Assembly: GCA_900541195.1 (NCBI GenBank)
Contig: UQIY01000034.1
Coordinates: 1 to 23,807, forward strand
Reading direction: 5' to 3'
Length of the DNA: 23,807 nt
DNA from: an uncultured Collinsella sp.
Lineage (GTDB): Bacteria; Actinomycetota; Coriobacteriia; Coriobacteriales; Coriobacteriaceae
Below the pieces are notes generated by a model that did not search any database, was not told the DNA's origin, and was given only the letters and a program-made list of their open reading frames with translations. Below are positions 6,684 to 14,949 of this stretch, in pieces (the first letter of the stretch is position 1; the number at the start of each line of letters is the position of its first letter). A program made the translations under genes and the position numbers.

Positions 6684-7956
6684 GAACCTCCCTGCGTGCA
6701 TGGACCAAGCCGGAATCATCGACTCCGATGATAGCAACATCGAGCAGGCACGGGGCTGTGAGTCCACAGGTATCGTCAAGACGGGCATGATGGAACGAAC
6801 CGAGCGTCAGGTTGTCGCCATACTCAAGCACGGCACGCTCGACGGTTCCCACGCGACGGCGAGCGTCGGCAATGGCGAGTTCCTGCGCCGCGGCCCTCAT
6901 GCGGCGGCTACGCTCGGCCATAACCTCGGGCGGCACCTGGTCGGGCATATCGGCAGCAAGGGTACCGGGACGCTTGCTGTAGCGGAACACGTGCATACGC
7001 GAAAAGCCCACACGGCGGCACAGTGCCAGCGACTCCTCAAACTCCTCGTCCGTCTCACCGGGAAAACCGACGATGACATCGCACGAAAGGGACACCTGAG
7101 GCAAGTTGGTGCGAATCATGCGCACCGTTTCCTCGAAGGCCTCGGCGCTATAGGGACGGCCCATGCGATGCAGTGTCCTGGTGCAGCCGGACTGCACGGG
7201 CAGGTGTAAAAACGGGGCGATGCGCTTCGGATAGCGCGCCATGACCTTAAGCAGGGACTCGGAGATATCCATGGGCTCGACCGAGGAAATGCGCACATGC
7301 GGAATGGACGTGCGCTCCATGATCGCCTCGAGCAGCTCATCGATCTCGACGTGTTCATCAGTCGCGCTCTTGCCATCGTAGGCGCCCAGGTTCACACCCG
7401 TCAGCACCACCTCGGGCACGCCGGCCTCCTGTGCCTCGCGAACTTGCTCGAGCACGGACTCGACCGGCACGGAGCGCTCGGGGCCGCGGGCCTTCCACAC
7501 AATACAATAGGTGCAACGATGGTTGCAGCCGTCCTGGATCTTCACGCCCAGACGCGAGCGACCGAGTGCGTCGACCACCTCACCGTCGCTGCAGGCGGGA
7601 ACGTCATCGGACTCAACGCCCAGCACCTCGCAGACGCGTTCGGCAACATCAATCTTGGACGGCTCGGCGATCACGCGGTCCGAAAGCTCCAGCAGCTCCT
7701 CGGGGTGCAGATTGACCACGCATCCGGTCACGACCACATAGGGCTCGTTTGGATAGGCCAGCGCATGGCGAACCGCCTTACGGGTCTTGGCCTCGGCCTC
7801 GCCCGTGACGGCACAGGTGTTAATGACGATCAGCTCAGCATCCTGGGGCTCCACCATCGCAAAGCCCAGGCGCATAAGATCGGCAGTGATACGGTCGGAC
7901 TCAACCCGGTTCACACGGCAGCCAAGGTTGACGACGGAAATATGGGGTGCGAGCAA
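6664..7956 (-). CDS. mtaB: tRNA t6A37 methylthiotransferase MtaB (radical SAM)
   Basis: MtaB converts t6A at position 37 of certain tRNAs into ms2t6A, using two [4Fe-4S] clusters and S-adenosylmethionine. The 430 residues match the family. The N-terminal methylthiotransferase domain supplies Cys13, Cys48 and Cys79. The radical SAM motif CNHRCTYC gives Cys144, Cys148 and Cys151, and a TRAM-like C-terminal region follows. NTCAVTGEAEAKTRK (46-60) is typical of the MtaB/MiaB families, and NLGCRVN favours MtaB. The start is TTG, supported by TAAGGAG, which contains the dnaJ stop codon, five bases upstream. It follows dnaJ by 9 nt and overlaps phoH, a common order in Gram-positive genomes. Confidence 0.93.
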   Translation of the reverse strand: MLAPHISVVNLGCRVNRVESDRITADLMRLGFAMVEPQDAELIVINTCAVTGEAEAKTRKAVRHALAYPNEPYVVVTGCVVNLHPEELLELSDRVIAEPSKIDVAERVCEVLGVESDDVPACSDGEVVDALGRSRLGVKIQDGCNHRCTYCIVWKARGPERSVPVESVLEQVREAQEAGVPEVVLTGVNLGAYDGKSATDEHVEIDELLEAIMERTSIPHVRISSVEPMDISESLLKVMARYPKRIAPFLHLPVQSGCTRTLHRMGRPYSAEAFEETVRMIRTNLPQVSLSCDVIVGFPGETDEEFEESLALCRRVGFSRMHVFRYSKRPGTLAADMPDQVPPEVMAERSRRMRAAAQELAIADARRRVGTVERAVLEYGDNLTLGSFHHARLDDTCGLTAPCLLDVAIIGVDDSGLVHARREVHGSLED

Positions 7957-7965
7957 GCGGGCTCC

Positions 7966-9114
7966 TTAATCGAGGATATCGTCGAGAGCGCTCTTAATGC
8001 GATCGGTCACGGATTTCTTACCGGATGCGACGTCATCGCCCATCTCGTCGGCAAAAGCGCGAAGCAGCTCGCGCTGCTTGTTGGAAAGGTTCGTGGGAAC
8101 GACCACGCGCAGCTGCACGACCAGGCGGCCACGCGAACCGCCGCCGCCGATACGCGGCATGCCGTAATTGTTGACGCTCACGGTGTCACCGTACTGTGTG
8201 CCGGCAGGAACCGACACCTTGACGACCTCGTCGGGCATAATGCCCTCGACCTCGATCTCGCAACCGAGCGCAGCCTGCGCAATCGAGATATCGCTCACGA
8301 GGTACAGGTCGTCACCGTTGCGCTTAAAACGCTCGTGGTCGGCGACGCGCACGTTGACGATCAGGTCGCCCGAGGGCTCGCCGCGAAGGCCAGCCTCGCC
8401 AAAGCCGCCCACGCGCAGCTGGCGACCGGTCGAAACGCCGGCGGGAATATCGATGTCGATCTTTTCGTGCGAAGGCGTGCGGCCCTGACCGTCGCAGGTC
8501 TCGCAGGGATGATCGATGACCGTGCCGTCGCCGTGGCAGTCGGGACAAGGCGAGGAGGACTGAACCTGGCCCAGGAACGAACGCTGGACCGTCGTCACAT
8601 AGCCCGTGCCGTGGCAGCGGCTGCACTGCTTTTCCTGTGCACCCTCGGCCCTACCGGAGCCGTTGCAATCCTCGCAGGGGGCAAGGCGGTCATAGCTGAT
8701 CGTCTTTTTGCACCCGAGTGCCGCCTCCTCGAGCGTCACCGAAAGGGAGATGGCCATGTCGCGGCCGCGACGACGCTCACGGCGATTTCGGGCGCCACCG
8801 CCGGCACCGCCGCCAAAGAACGACGAGAAGAGGTCGTCCATGCCCATGCCGCCAAAGATATCGTTAATGTCGACGTAGCCCGAACCACCAGGGCCGTCGG
8901 CAGTGCCGTAACGGTCGTAGTTAGCACGCTTCTGCTCATCGGAAAGAACGGAATATGCCTCGTTGAGTTCTTTGAACTTGGCCTCGGCCTCGGGGTCGTC
9001 CGAAACGTCCGGGTGTACGGTACGGGCCTTCTTTAGAAACGCGCGCTTAATCGTCCGCGCGTCGGCATCCTTGTCGACGCCAAGCACCTCGTAGTAATCC
9101 CTATTTTCCGACAC
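7966..9114 (-). CDS. dnaJ: Chaperone DnaJ (type I J-protein)
   Basis: DnaJ delivers unfolded proteins to DnaK and triggers its ATPase. The 382 residues have all type I parts: a J domain (about 5-70) with HPD at 34-36, a Gly/Phe-rich stretch (about 72-110) including DIFGG, four CxxCxGxG zinc repeats (147-213), and both C-terminal substrate-binding regions. The start is taken as GTG at 9114, because GAAGGA lies seven bases upstream and the J domain starts at once; an in-frame ATG further upstream at 9180 would add 22 residues with no family resemblance. A second, unusual J-protein lies directly upstream. No dnaK, grpE or hrcA is in the window. It is probably in the same transcript as mtaB downstream. 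Confidence 0.96.
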   Translation of the reverse strand: MSENRDYYEVLGVDKDADARTIKRAFLKKARTVHPDVSDDPEAEAKFKELNEAYSVLSDEQKRANYDRYGTADGPGGSGYVDINDIFGGMGMDDLFSSFFGGGAGGGARNRRERRRGRDMAISLSVTLEEAALGCKKTISYDRLAPCEDCNGSGRAEGAQEKQCSRCHGTGYVTTVQRSFLGQVQSSSPCPDCHGDGTVIDHPCETCDGQGRTPSHEKIDIDIPAGVSTGRQLRVGGFGEAGLRGEPSGDLIVNVRVADHERFKRNGDDLYLVSDISIAQAALGCEIEVEGIMPDEVVKVSVPAGTQYGDTVSVNNYGMPRIGGGGSRGRLVVQLRVVVPTNLSNKQRELLRAFADEMGDDVASGKKSVTDRIKSALDDILD

Positions 9115-9135
9115 GACCGAATCCTTCCGACTTTC

Positions 9136-9164
9136 ATTATTGTCACAGTGCGTCCTATACCCAA
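9136..9164 (-). promoter_or_regulatory. Possible internal promoter for dnaJ
   Basis: In the 81-nt gap before dnaJ the minus strand reads TTGGGT, 17 nt, AATAAT. The -10 matches five of six bases of TATAAT and the -35 matches the TTG core. Transcription would begin close to the dnaJ Shine-Dalgarno sequence. No CIRCE (HrcA) or HAIR (HspR) operator is visible in the gap. Confidence 0.35.
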
Positions 9165-9195
9165 GCTGGGCCGGCCGCAAACAGAGGGTTTGATG

Positions 9196-10299
9196 TTATT
9201 GCATTGCGTAGGGTGAAAGCATGGCACGTTGCGAGCAGCTCGCAAACCAAACCGACACGAGCGCAAACATAAATCCGTTGGCAAAACCGTTGGCAAACTG
9301 CATCGCGCCGCGCTTCCACCACAGCAGGCTGCGGTGCAGCACGCCGTCCGAGAGCACCATGAACAGGCCCATGGCAAACGGAATAAAGCACATCACGGCA
9401 AAGGCCGAGAACACGCCCGATATGGCCGATAGCACCAAAAACGGCGCCACGATGCCCATCAGATAAAAACCGGTACGGGCCTTGCCTTCCAGGCGCTCGG
9501 CCTCAACATGGGCGCGACCGACCAAATCACCGCCAGAGGCGCCGTTGGTGCCGGCGTGACCCATGCCGCCAATACGAACCTCGTCGCCATCGTGCGTGCC
9601 GGCGGGAAACTCAATCGTCTGCTCGGAGGTCACACGGGTTCGCCCGCTGCCGCCGCAATCGGGGCAGGGGTCGGCGACGACCTTACCGGAGCCACCGCAC
9701 TCAGGGCAGACCGACTGGAACGTGCCGGCACCAAACAGAAAGGACAGGTCGACATCGATGTGGCCGCGACCGCCGCAGCTCGGACAGGTATGTGCATGCT
9801 CAGACGAAACGGAGCCCGATCCTCCGCAGTGACCACAGGTATCGAAGCGCGTATAGCGGACGGTCTTGCGAGCACCACCCTTGGCCTCCTTGGCGTCGAG
9901 CTTAATATCGACGACCACGTTGGCGCCGTTCTCGGGATTATAGGCAGCCTGCCCGCGACGCGGCTGACCCCAGGCGCCACCAAAGGGAAAGCCGCCATCA
10001 AAGGGATTGCCGTAGCCCGCGCTGCCGGCGTAACCGCCGCCATAGGGCGAAGCCGTAGGAGCGCCGGCGAAGGGGTTGCCCGAACGCATGGCGTCGTAGC
10101 GCGCACGCTTCTGCTCGTCCGAAAGCACGGCGTAGGCCTCGGAAACCTCTTTAAACTTTTCCTCGGCATCCGGCTCTTTGTTGACGTCCGGATGAAGCTT
10201 GCGGGCCTTTTGCTGGAAGGCCTTCTGTATATCACGCGAGGTGGCGTCCTTGGAGACGCCCAAAATCTCGTAGTAATCTTTTTCGTTCATCGTCGCCAT
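9196..10299 (-). CDS. Membrane-anchored DnaJ-like protein with truncated substrate-binding region
   Basis: The first 270 of 367 residues look like DnaJ: a J domain (about 8-70) with HPD at 36-38, a Gly/Phe/Tyr-rich linker (71-115), and four complete CxxCxGxG repeats (Cys155/158, 172/175, 198/201, 212/215). The C-terminal domain begins normally (EFPAGTHDGDEVRIGG, 230-245) but stops near residue 272, so most of CTD I, all of CTD II and the dimerisation end are missing. Instead there are three hydrophobic stretches (about 278-295, 298-316 and 339-355), predicted membrane helices, with Lys/Arg-containing loops. The reading frame is continuous. ATG 10299 is chosen because AGGAGG lies nine bases upstream. 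It probably recruits a DnaK to the membrane, but this is inferred. The 58-nt gap to hemW contains TAGAAT (10342-10347), a possible -10 without a clear -35. Confidence 0.85.
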   Translation of the reverse strand: MATMNEKDYYEILGVSKDATSRDIQKAFQQKARKLHPDVNKEPDAEEKFKEVSEAYAVLSDEQKRARYDAMRSGNPFAGAPTASPYGGGYAGSAGYGNPFDGGFPFGGAWGQPRRGQAAYNPENGANVVVDIKLDAKEAKGGARKTVRYTRFDTCGHCGGSGSVSSEHAHTCPSCGGRGHIDVDLSFLFGAGTFQSVCPECGGSGKVVADPCPDCGGSGRTRVTSEQTIEFPAGTHDGDEVRIGGMGHAGTNGASGGDLVGRAHVEAERLEGKARTGFYLMGIVAPFLVLSAISGVFSAFAVMCFIPFAMGLFMVLSDGVLHRSLLWWKRGAMQFANGFANGFMFALVSVWFASCSQRAMLSPYAMQ

Positions 10300-10357
10300 G
10301 CGCGGCAACCTCCTGCTCACAGCAGCGTATATATTGCGGTAATTCTACCCGAGCGAC

Positions 10358-11590
10358 CTAGGCTAGACCCCAAAACAGCTCGAACAGCACATTTCCATCG
10401 AGCCAGCCCAAGTGGGTGGGCGCTAAACAAGCACGGACACGACCTGCGATAACGTCTTTCGAGGCGACGCACCCCGCATGCCCCTCGACATAATCGGGCA
10501 CCCAAGTGGCAAGACCCAACTCGAGCGCACGGTCACAGGCCGCCACCAGCTCGTCTGCAGCGATCACGCTTGCCGAGCGAACCAACAGATCGGGCCCAAT
10601 GCCACGCGTCATGCGGCAGGCGAGCATCAAATCCTCGGCCGCAGCCTCGCGCCGCGACAGATACTCGGCATCAAACGTCGTCGCGGTGTCGTCGCGTTGC
10701 ACCAAGCGCACGCGATAAGCATCGCCGCGAGCAGGCACGTCGGGAAACAGCCCGGCCAGGCAATCGAAATCCTCGGCGTCGAGCATACCGGCGGCAGAGC
10801 GACCCAAGCCCAGATAGCCCTGTCCGGTCCAATAGGCAATGTTGTGGGCGCACTCATGGCCCTCGAGCGCGTAGCTTGCCACCTCATACGGGTGATAGCC
10901 GGCAGCACCCAGACGCTCGCGCGCCGTGTCCATGCACGCAGCCTGAAAATCCTCGTCGGGCTCGAGCGACTCGTCGCGACACGCCATGCGGTAGAGCGGC
11001 GTGCCCTCCTCGAGCGTGAGCGGGTACACCGACACATGATGCGGCGCCGCCGCCAACACGCCATCGAGCGTGCGCTGCCAACTTACGGCGGTCTGCCCGG
11101 GAAGGCCACACATGATGTCGCAGGACACATCGAGCCCGGCGTCCTTAACCGTCGTGATGGCAGCGAGCGCCCGATCGGCATCGTGAATACGGCCGATGGC
11201 GGTAAGCTCGGCGTTATCGAGCGTTTGCACGCCCAGAGAGACACGCGTGACACCAACCTTGGCAAGCGCGATGGCAAGCTCGGCGGTCAGCGACTCGGGA
11301 TTGGCCTCGCAGGTGAACTCAACGGGAGCGCACCACGCACGAATACGCCGCGCCAGTTCCACCAGGCGCTCCCCCGCCAGCGACGGCGTGCCGCCGCCAA
11401 CATAGACGGTGCAGATCTGGTCAAGGGCCCCAGCCTTGCCAAAAGCATCGAGGCGAGCGTACAACTGCTCAAAATAAGCATCGAGCGCAGCACCCAGCTC
11501 GCACGGAGCGAAACTGCGCGAATCAAAGTCGCAGTAGCGGCACTTTTGGGCACAGAACGGCACGTGCGCATACAGCGCGGTAACGGCCAC
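10358..11590 (-). CDS. hemW: Heme chaperone HemW (radical SAM, coproporphyrinogen oxidase-like)
   Basis: HemW is a radical SAM protein related to HemN. It is thought to carry heme to target enzymes and does not oxidise coproporphyrinogen. The 410 residues show the cluster motif CAQKCRYC (Cys13, Cys17, Cys20), then VYVGGGTPS (62-70), EANPES, and a C-terminal HemN-like domain with HNIAYW and GLGRSAAG, all as in the family. The start is GTG at 11590, two bases after the dusB stop, with GGAGG inside the end of dusB. In many Gram-positive genomes hemW follows lepA and precedes hrcA. Here dusB lies between lepA and hemW, and a J-protein gene follows in the hrcA position. A true HemN function is less likely given the lepA-linked context. 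Confidence 0.92.
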   Translation of the reverse strand: MAVTALYAHVPFCAQKCRYCDFDSRSFAPCELGAALDAYFEQLYARLDAFGKAGALDQICTVYVGGGTPSLAGERLVELARRIRAWCAPVEFTCEANPESLTAELAIALAKVGVTRVSLGVQTLDNAELTAIGRIHDADRALAAITTVKDAGLDVSCDIMCGLPGQTAVSWQRTLDGVLAAAPHHVSVYPLTLEEGTPLYRMACRDESLEPDEDFQAACMDTARERLGAAGYHPYEVASYALEGHECAHNIAYWTGQGYLGLGRSAAGMLDAEDFDCLAGLFPDVPARGDAYRVRLVQRDDTATTFDAEYLSRREAAAEDLMLACRMTRGIGPDLLVRSASVIAADELVAACDRALELGLATWVPDYVEGHAGCVASKDVIAGRVRACLAPTHLGWLDGNVLFELFWGLA

Positions 11591-11592
11591 CC

Positions 11593-12636
11593 TTACGCCT
11601 CCAGCGGATGAGGGGGCACCGATTCGCCGACGGCAAGGGCAGCCTCGCAGGCCACCACATCACGCTCGATCTCATCGACCAACGCCATGAACTCCTCATA
11701 CGTGGAGCAGCGCACCACCTGGGCACGCCAAGCGGCGGCATGGGGCATGCCTTTTAAGTACCAGCTTGCGTACGTGCGGGCGCGTGACATAAGCGGCAGA
11801 AGCTCATGCGTGAGCGTCAGGTGCTCGCGCAGGGCATCCAGGCGCTCGACAGAGCTACGCACCGGTACCGGCGTGCCATCGAGTGCAAGGGCTCGAGCAT
11901 CACCGAACACCCACGGATTGCCGTAGATGCCGCGCGCGATAAACACCGCGCTGGCACCCGAGCTTTGCAGATGCTCAGCAGCGTCCTCGGCCGAGAACAC
12001 ATCGCCCGAACCGATAACGGGAATCTCGACGGCGTCGGCCACCTCATCGACGACTGACCAATCGGCCTGGCCCGTATAGAGCTGCGTGGCACAGCGACCA
12101 TGTACCGCCACCGCAGCGGCCCCTGCCCCCTCGAGCATCTGGGCAAACGTCGCGGCATTGCGGTCTTCGGCGTAAAAGCCCTTGCGGATTTTTACGGTCA
12201 CGGGCACGTGCGCCGCGCCTACCGCCGCCTCGACAATCTGCTCGGCCAGCTCAGGCGTGCGCATAAGTGCCGAGCCCTCGCCCTTGGTAACGACCTTGCG
12301 AGCCGGGCAGGCCATGTTGATGTCGATCAGCGACAGGCGATCGCCAACACGCTCCTCAACGGCGGCGACGGCGCTCGCAAACTGATCGGGCTTGGAACCA
12401 AAGAGCTGTACGCAGATCTGCTGCTCCTCGTCGGCCGGTAGCACCAGGCGCCACGTCTTATTGCTGGCATAGGCAAGACCCGCCACGCTCACCATCTCGC
12501 TGTAGGCAAGATGGGCACCGCGGCGGCGGCACATGATGCGGTAGGCGGGGTCGGTCACGCCAGCCATGGGAGCCATAAGGAACGGCTGCTCGGCATAGGC
12601 ACCCAGCAGCCGCGTACTGTATTCAGAAAGCGCCAT
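11593..12636 (-). CDS. dusB: tRNA-dihydrouridine synthase (DusB-type)
   Basis: Dus enzymes use FMN and NADPH to reduce selected uridines in tRNA to dihydrouridine. The 347 residues form the expected TIM barrel plus helical domain. Visible signatures are MAPMAGVTD (21-29), QLFGSKP (78-84), the catalytic cysteine Cys110 in NMACPARKV, Lys149 in VKIRKGF, HGR (179-181) and GSGDV (209-213), which bind FMN and substrate. The ATG follows the lepA stop by only 5 nt; a weak TAGGT serves as ribosome binding site, so coupling to lepA is likely. The DusB subtype is assigned from overall similarity and lineage; the exact tRNA position modified cannot be read from the sequence. Confidence 0.92.
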   Translation of the reverse strand: MALSEYSTRLLGAYAEQPFLMAPMAGVTDPAYRIMCRRRGAHLAYSEMVSVAGLAYASNKTWRLVLPADEEQQICVQLFGSKPDQFASAVAAVEERVGDRLSLIDINMACPARKVVTKGEGSALMRTPELAEQIVEAAVGAAHVPVTVKIRKGFYAEDRNAATFAQMLEGAGAAAVAVHGRCATQLYTGQADWSVVDEVADAVEIPVIGSGDVFSAEDAAEHLQSSGASAVFIARGIYGNPWVFGDARALALDGTPVPVRSSVERLDALREHLTLTHELLPLMSRARTYASWYLKGMPHAAAWRAQVVRCSTYEEFMALVDEIERDVVACEAALAVGESVPPHPLEA

Positions 12637-12641
12637 GGGAC

Positions 12642-14453
12642 CTACTCGTCCACCTTGAGGATCGCCATAAAGGCCTCCTGCGGGACCTCGACCGAACCGA
12701 TGGCCTTCATGCGCTTCTTGCCCTCTTTCTGTTTCTCGAGCAGCTTGCGCTTACGCGAGATATCGCCGCCATAGCACTTGGCCAAAACGTCCTTGCGGCG
12801 CGCCTTAACGGTAGAGCGGGCGATAATCTTGTTGCCGATAGCGCCCTGGATGGGCACCTCGAACAGCTGGCGCGGAATGATTTCCTTGAGTTTGTCGCAC
12901 AGCCCGCGGGCCAGGCCATAGGCCTTGTCCTTGTGCACGATAAACGAAAGCGCGTCCACTTCATCACCCGAAAGCAGGATATCGAGCTTGACGAGCTCGG
13001 AGGGACGATACTCGTTGAACTCATAGTCGAGCGAGGCATAGCCCTTGGTGCGGCTCTTGAGCTGGTCAAAGAAGTCCAAGATGAGCTCGGCGAGGGGCAT
13101 ATCAAAGCGCATCTCGACCGATTTGCTCGTGAGATGGATCATGTCGGTTGTAATTCCGCGGTGCTCGATAGCGAGCTGCATGACGGCACCCGTATACTCG
13201 GGCGGGCAGATAATCTTGGCCTTGAGGTAAGGCTCCTCAATGCGCTCGATGCGCGTGGCCTCGGGCAGATCCTGCGGGCTGCGAACATCAATCATCTCGC
13301 CGTCAGTCTTGTAGACGTGATAGTCCACCGAAGGGCTCGTGGCAATCAGGTCCAGGTTGAACTCGCGCTCCAAGCGCTCCTTGACGACCTCCATATGCAG
13401 CAGGCCCAAGAAGCCAACGCGGAAACCAAAGCCGAGCGCCACCGAGGTCTCGGGCTCCCACACCAACGACGGGTCGTTGACATGCAGCTTATCGAGAGCG
13501 TCGCGCAGGTTCTCGTAATCCTTGTTGTCGATCGGGAACAGGCCCGTATAGACCATGGGCTTGGCCTCGCGATAGCCGGGAAGCGGCTCGGGGCAGGGAT
13601 TCGACGCCCACGTGAGGGTATCGCCCACGTGCACGGCCTCGGGGTCCTTCAGGCCCGTGACCACGTAGCCCACCTCGCCGACCGTCAGTGCGTCGACCGG
13701 TGTCTCGGCGGGACGCTTGACGCCCACGCCGTCGACCAAGAAGTCGCCCTCGGCCTGCATCATAAGCAGGGTATCGCCCTTTTTAATGGAGCCGTCAAAA
13801 ACACGGACCGTGGCAACGACGCCGCGGTACTCATCAAAATACGAGTCAAGGATGAGCGCCTTGAGCGGCGCGTTCGCATCGCCCTTGGGCGGTGAGATCA
13901 AGAAGACGATAGACTCCAGCAAATCGTGAATACCCTCGCCGGTCTTGCCCGATACGCATACGGCATCGTCAGCGGGAATGGCCAGGTCATCCTCGATCTC
14001 GGTCTTGACCTCGTCGGGGTGTGCAGAGGGAAGGTCAATCTTGTTGATGGCGGGCACGATATCCAGGTTGGCGTTCATGGCGAGCGTCGCGTTGGAGACG
14101 GTCTGCGCCTCGACGCCCTGCGTGGCGTCGACGACGAGCACCGCGCCCTCGCAGGCAGCCAGCGAGCGCGAGACCTCGTAGGTAAAGTCCACGTGGCCCG
14201 GCGTATCGATCAGGTTGAACTGATACGTCTCGCCATCGTCAGCGTCATAGGACACGCGAACGGCATTGGACTTGATCGTGATGCCGCGCTCGCGCTCGAT
14301 ATCCATGGTGTCGAGCAGCTGCGACTCCATGTCGCGCTCGTCGACGGTATGGGTGAGCTCGAGGATACGATCACTGATCGTGGACTTGCCATGGTCGATG
14401 TGCGCAACGATCGAGAAGTTGCGGATGTGGGAAATGTCAATTGAAGTATTCAT
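12642..14453 (-). CDS. lepA: Elongation factor 4 (LepA)
   Basis: EF4 is a translational GTPase that acts on stalled or assembling ribosomes. The 603 residues contain G1 AHIDHGKST (17-25), the switch region DIERERGITI (51-60), DTPGH (83-87) and NKID (137-140). They end in the LepA-specific C-terminal domain (KCYGGDISRKRKLLEKQKEG near residue 565). Start 14453 fits the family, whose members begin a few residues before HIRNFS. An earlier ATG at 14513 would translate the rpsT terminator hairpin and is rejected. There is no good Shine-Dalgarno sequence before the ATG. Instead, a TAAGAT lies 7 nt upstream, as expected for a leaderless transcript. It heads the long run dusB, hemW and onward. Confidence 0.97.
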   Translation of the reverse strand: MNTSIDISHIRNFSIVAHIDHGKSTISDRILELTHTVDERDMESQLLDTMDIERERGITIKSNAVRVSYDADDGETYQFNLIDTPGHVDFTYEVSRSLAACEGAVLVVDATQGVEAQTVSNATLAMNANLDIVPAINKIDLPSAHPDEVKTEIEDDLAIPADDAVCVSGKTGEGIHDLLESIVFLISPPKGDANAPLKALILDSYFDEYRGVVATVRVFDGSIKKGDTLLMMQAEGDFLVDGVGVKRPAETPVDALTVGEVGYVVTGLKDPEAVHVGDTLTWASNPCPEPLPGYREAKPMVYTGLFPIDNKDYENLRDALDKLHVNDPSLVWEPETSVALGFGFRVGFLGLLHMEVVKERLEREFNLDLIATSPSVDYHVYKTDGEMIDVRSPQDLPEATRIERIEEPYLKAKIICPPEYTGAVMQLAIEHRGITTDMIHLTSKSVEMRFDMPLAELILDFFDQLKSRTKGYASLDYEFNEYRPSELVKLDILLSGDEVDALSFIVHKDKAYGLARGLCDKLKEIIPRQLFEVPIQGAIGNKIIARSTVKARRKDVLAKCYGGDISRKRKLLEKQKEGKKRMKAIGSVEVPQEAFMAILKVDE

Positions 14454-14460
14454 GCGGACT

Positions 14461-14466
14461 ATCTTA
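14461..14466 (-). promoter_or_regulatory. Candidate -10 box giving a leaderless lepA mRNA
   Basis: TAAGAT on the minus strand fits the TANNNT pattern. Seven bases separate it from the A of the lepA ATG, so transcription would start at or next to the start codon. No -35 is recognisable, because the region upstream is the rpsT terminator. Leaderless genes of this layout are frequent in Actinobacteria. Confidence 0.35.
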
Positions 14467-14478
14467 CCCGAGCGGTAC

Positions 14479-14515
14479 AAAAAATGGAGCCTGTTCCATA
14501 AAACAGGCTCCATTT
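14479..14515 (-). terminator. Strong intrinsic terminator after rpsT
   Basis: A perfect 14-bp stem (14482-14495 with 14502-14515, core ATGGAGCCTGTT) and a 6-nt loop are followed on the minus strand by six T (14484-14479). It starts about 34 nt after the rpsT stop and ends only 25 nt before the lepA start, isolating rpsT from lepA. Confidence 0.93.
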
Positions 14516-14549
14516 ATGCGCGTAATCTGTGTGGTGTGAAATTTACAAC

Positions 14550-14816
14550 TTAGGCGTTGATGCTGTTCACGAGCTTGGCAAGACCGGACTTGCGGTTGGA
14601 AGCCTGGTTCTTGTGGATGACATGCTTGGCAGCAGCCATGTCGAGACGCTTGGTGACGGTCTTGAGGGCAGCCTGGGCCTTCTCGGCGTCGCCCTCGGCG
14701 ACGGCGGACTGGACGTGCTTGGTCAGCGTCTTGAGCTCGGACTTGACAGCCTTGTTACGCATGCGAGCTGCCTCATTGGTGCGGATACGCTTCTTCTGAG
14801 ACTTGATGTTTGCCAC
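14550..14816 (-). CDS. rpsT: 30S ribosomal protein S20
   Basis: S20 is a primary 16S rRNA-binding protein made of long basic helices. The 88 residues start ANIKSQKKRIRTNEAARMRNKAVKSEL after the initiator, a clear family signature, and continue with the conserved KRLDMAAAKHVIHKNQA segment. Length is as expected. The start is GTG; AAAGGA lies nine bases upstream, and an earlier in-frame ATG at 14885 adds residues unlike S20. It has its own extended -10 promoter and a strong terminator, so it is probably monocistronic. The holA-rpsT-lepA order is widely conserved. Confidence 0.97.
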   Translation of the reverse strand: MANIKSQKKRIRTNEAARMRNKAVKSELKTLTKHVQSAVAEGDAEKAQAALKTVTKRLDMAAAKHVIHKNQASNRKSGLAKLVNSINA

Positions 14817-14891
14817 TTCTGGAGTTCCTTTCGAGTTCCTTGCAAAAAATGTATGACACCTCTGAGACACGGTGAGGTCATGCAAGCGCCT

Positions 14892-14900
14892 ACTATAGCA
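14892..14900 (-). promoter_or_regulatory. rpsT promoter (extended -10)
   Basis: The minus strand reads TGC TATAGT, a TGn-extended -10 with five of six bases matching TATAAT. A leader of about 70 nt results, containing an imperfect hairpin (14854-14880, TGACCTC against GAGGTGTCA). No -35 is seen at the usual spacing; a TTGACA at 14930-14935 is 32 nt away, too far. Confidence 0.55.
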
Positions 14901-14949
14901 CGCTCCCCCTCAAAGGGATAGAACGAATTTGTCAAATAGGCAGGTATCA

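Noticed and set aside
6684..6788. Longer PhoH start inside mtaB
   Set aside because: ATG 6683 has a strong ribosome binding site, and the extra 35 residues have no family match.
7297..9036. Plus-strand open frame of 579 codons opposite mtaB and dnaJ
   Set aside because: It spans two well-supported minus-strand genes and reads as low-complexity Ala/His/Gly/Leu text typical of antisense GC-rich DNA.
9171..9178. GGCCGGCC palindrome between the two J-protein genes
   Set aside because: Short and expected by chance in GC-rich DNA; no further symmetry.
9115..9195. CIRCE or HAIR heat-shock operator before dnaJ
   Set aside because: Neither TTAGCACTC/GAGTGCTAA nor CTTGAGT/ACTCAAG is present.
14454..14513. 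Longer LepA start 20 codons upstream
   Set aside because: The added codons are the rpsT terminator hairpin, and the family starts near HIRNFS.
14930..14935. Perfect TTGACA (minus strand) as the rpsT -35
   Set aside because: The spacer to TATAGT would be 32 nt. It may be chance, or belong to a start I cannot see.
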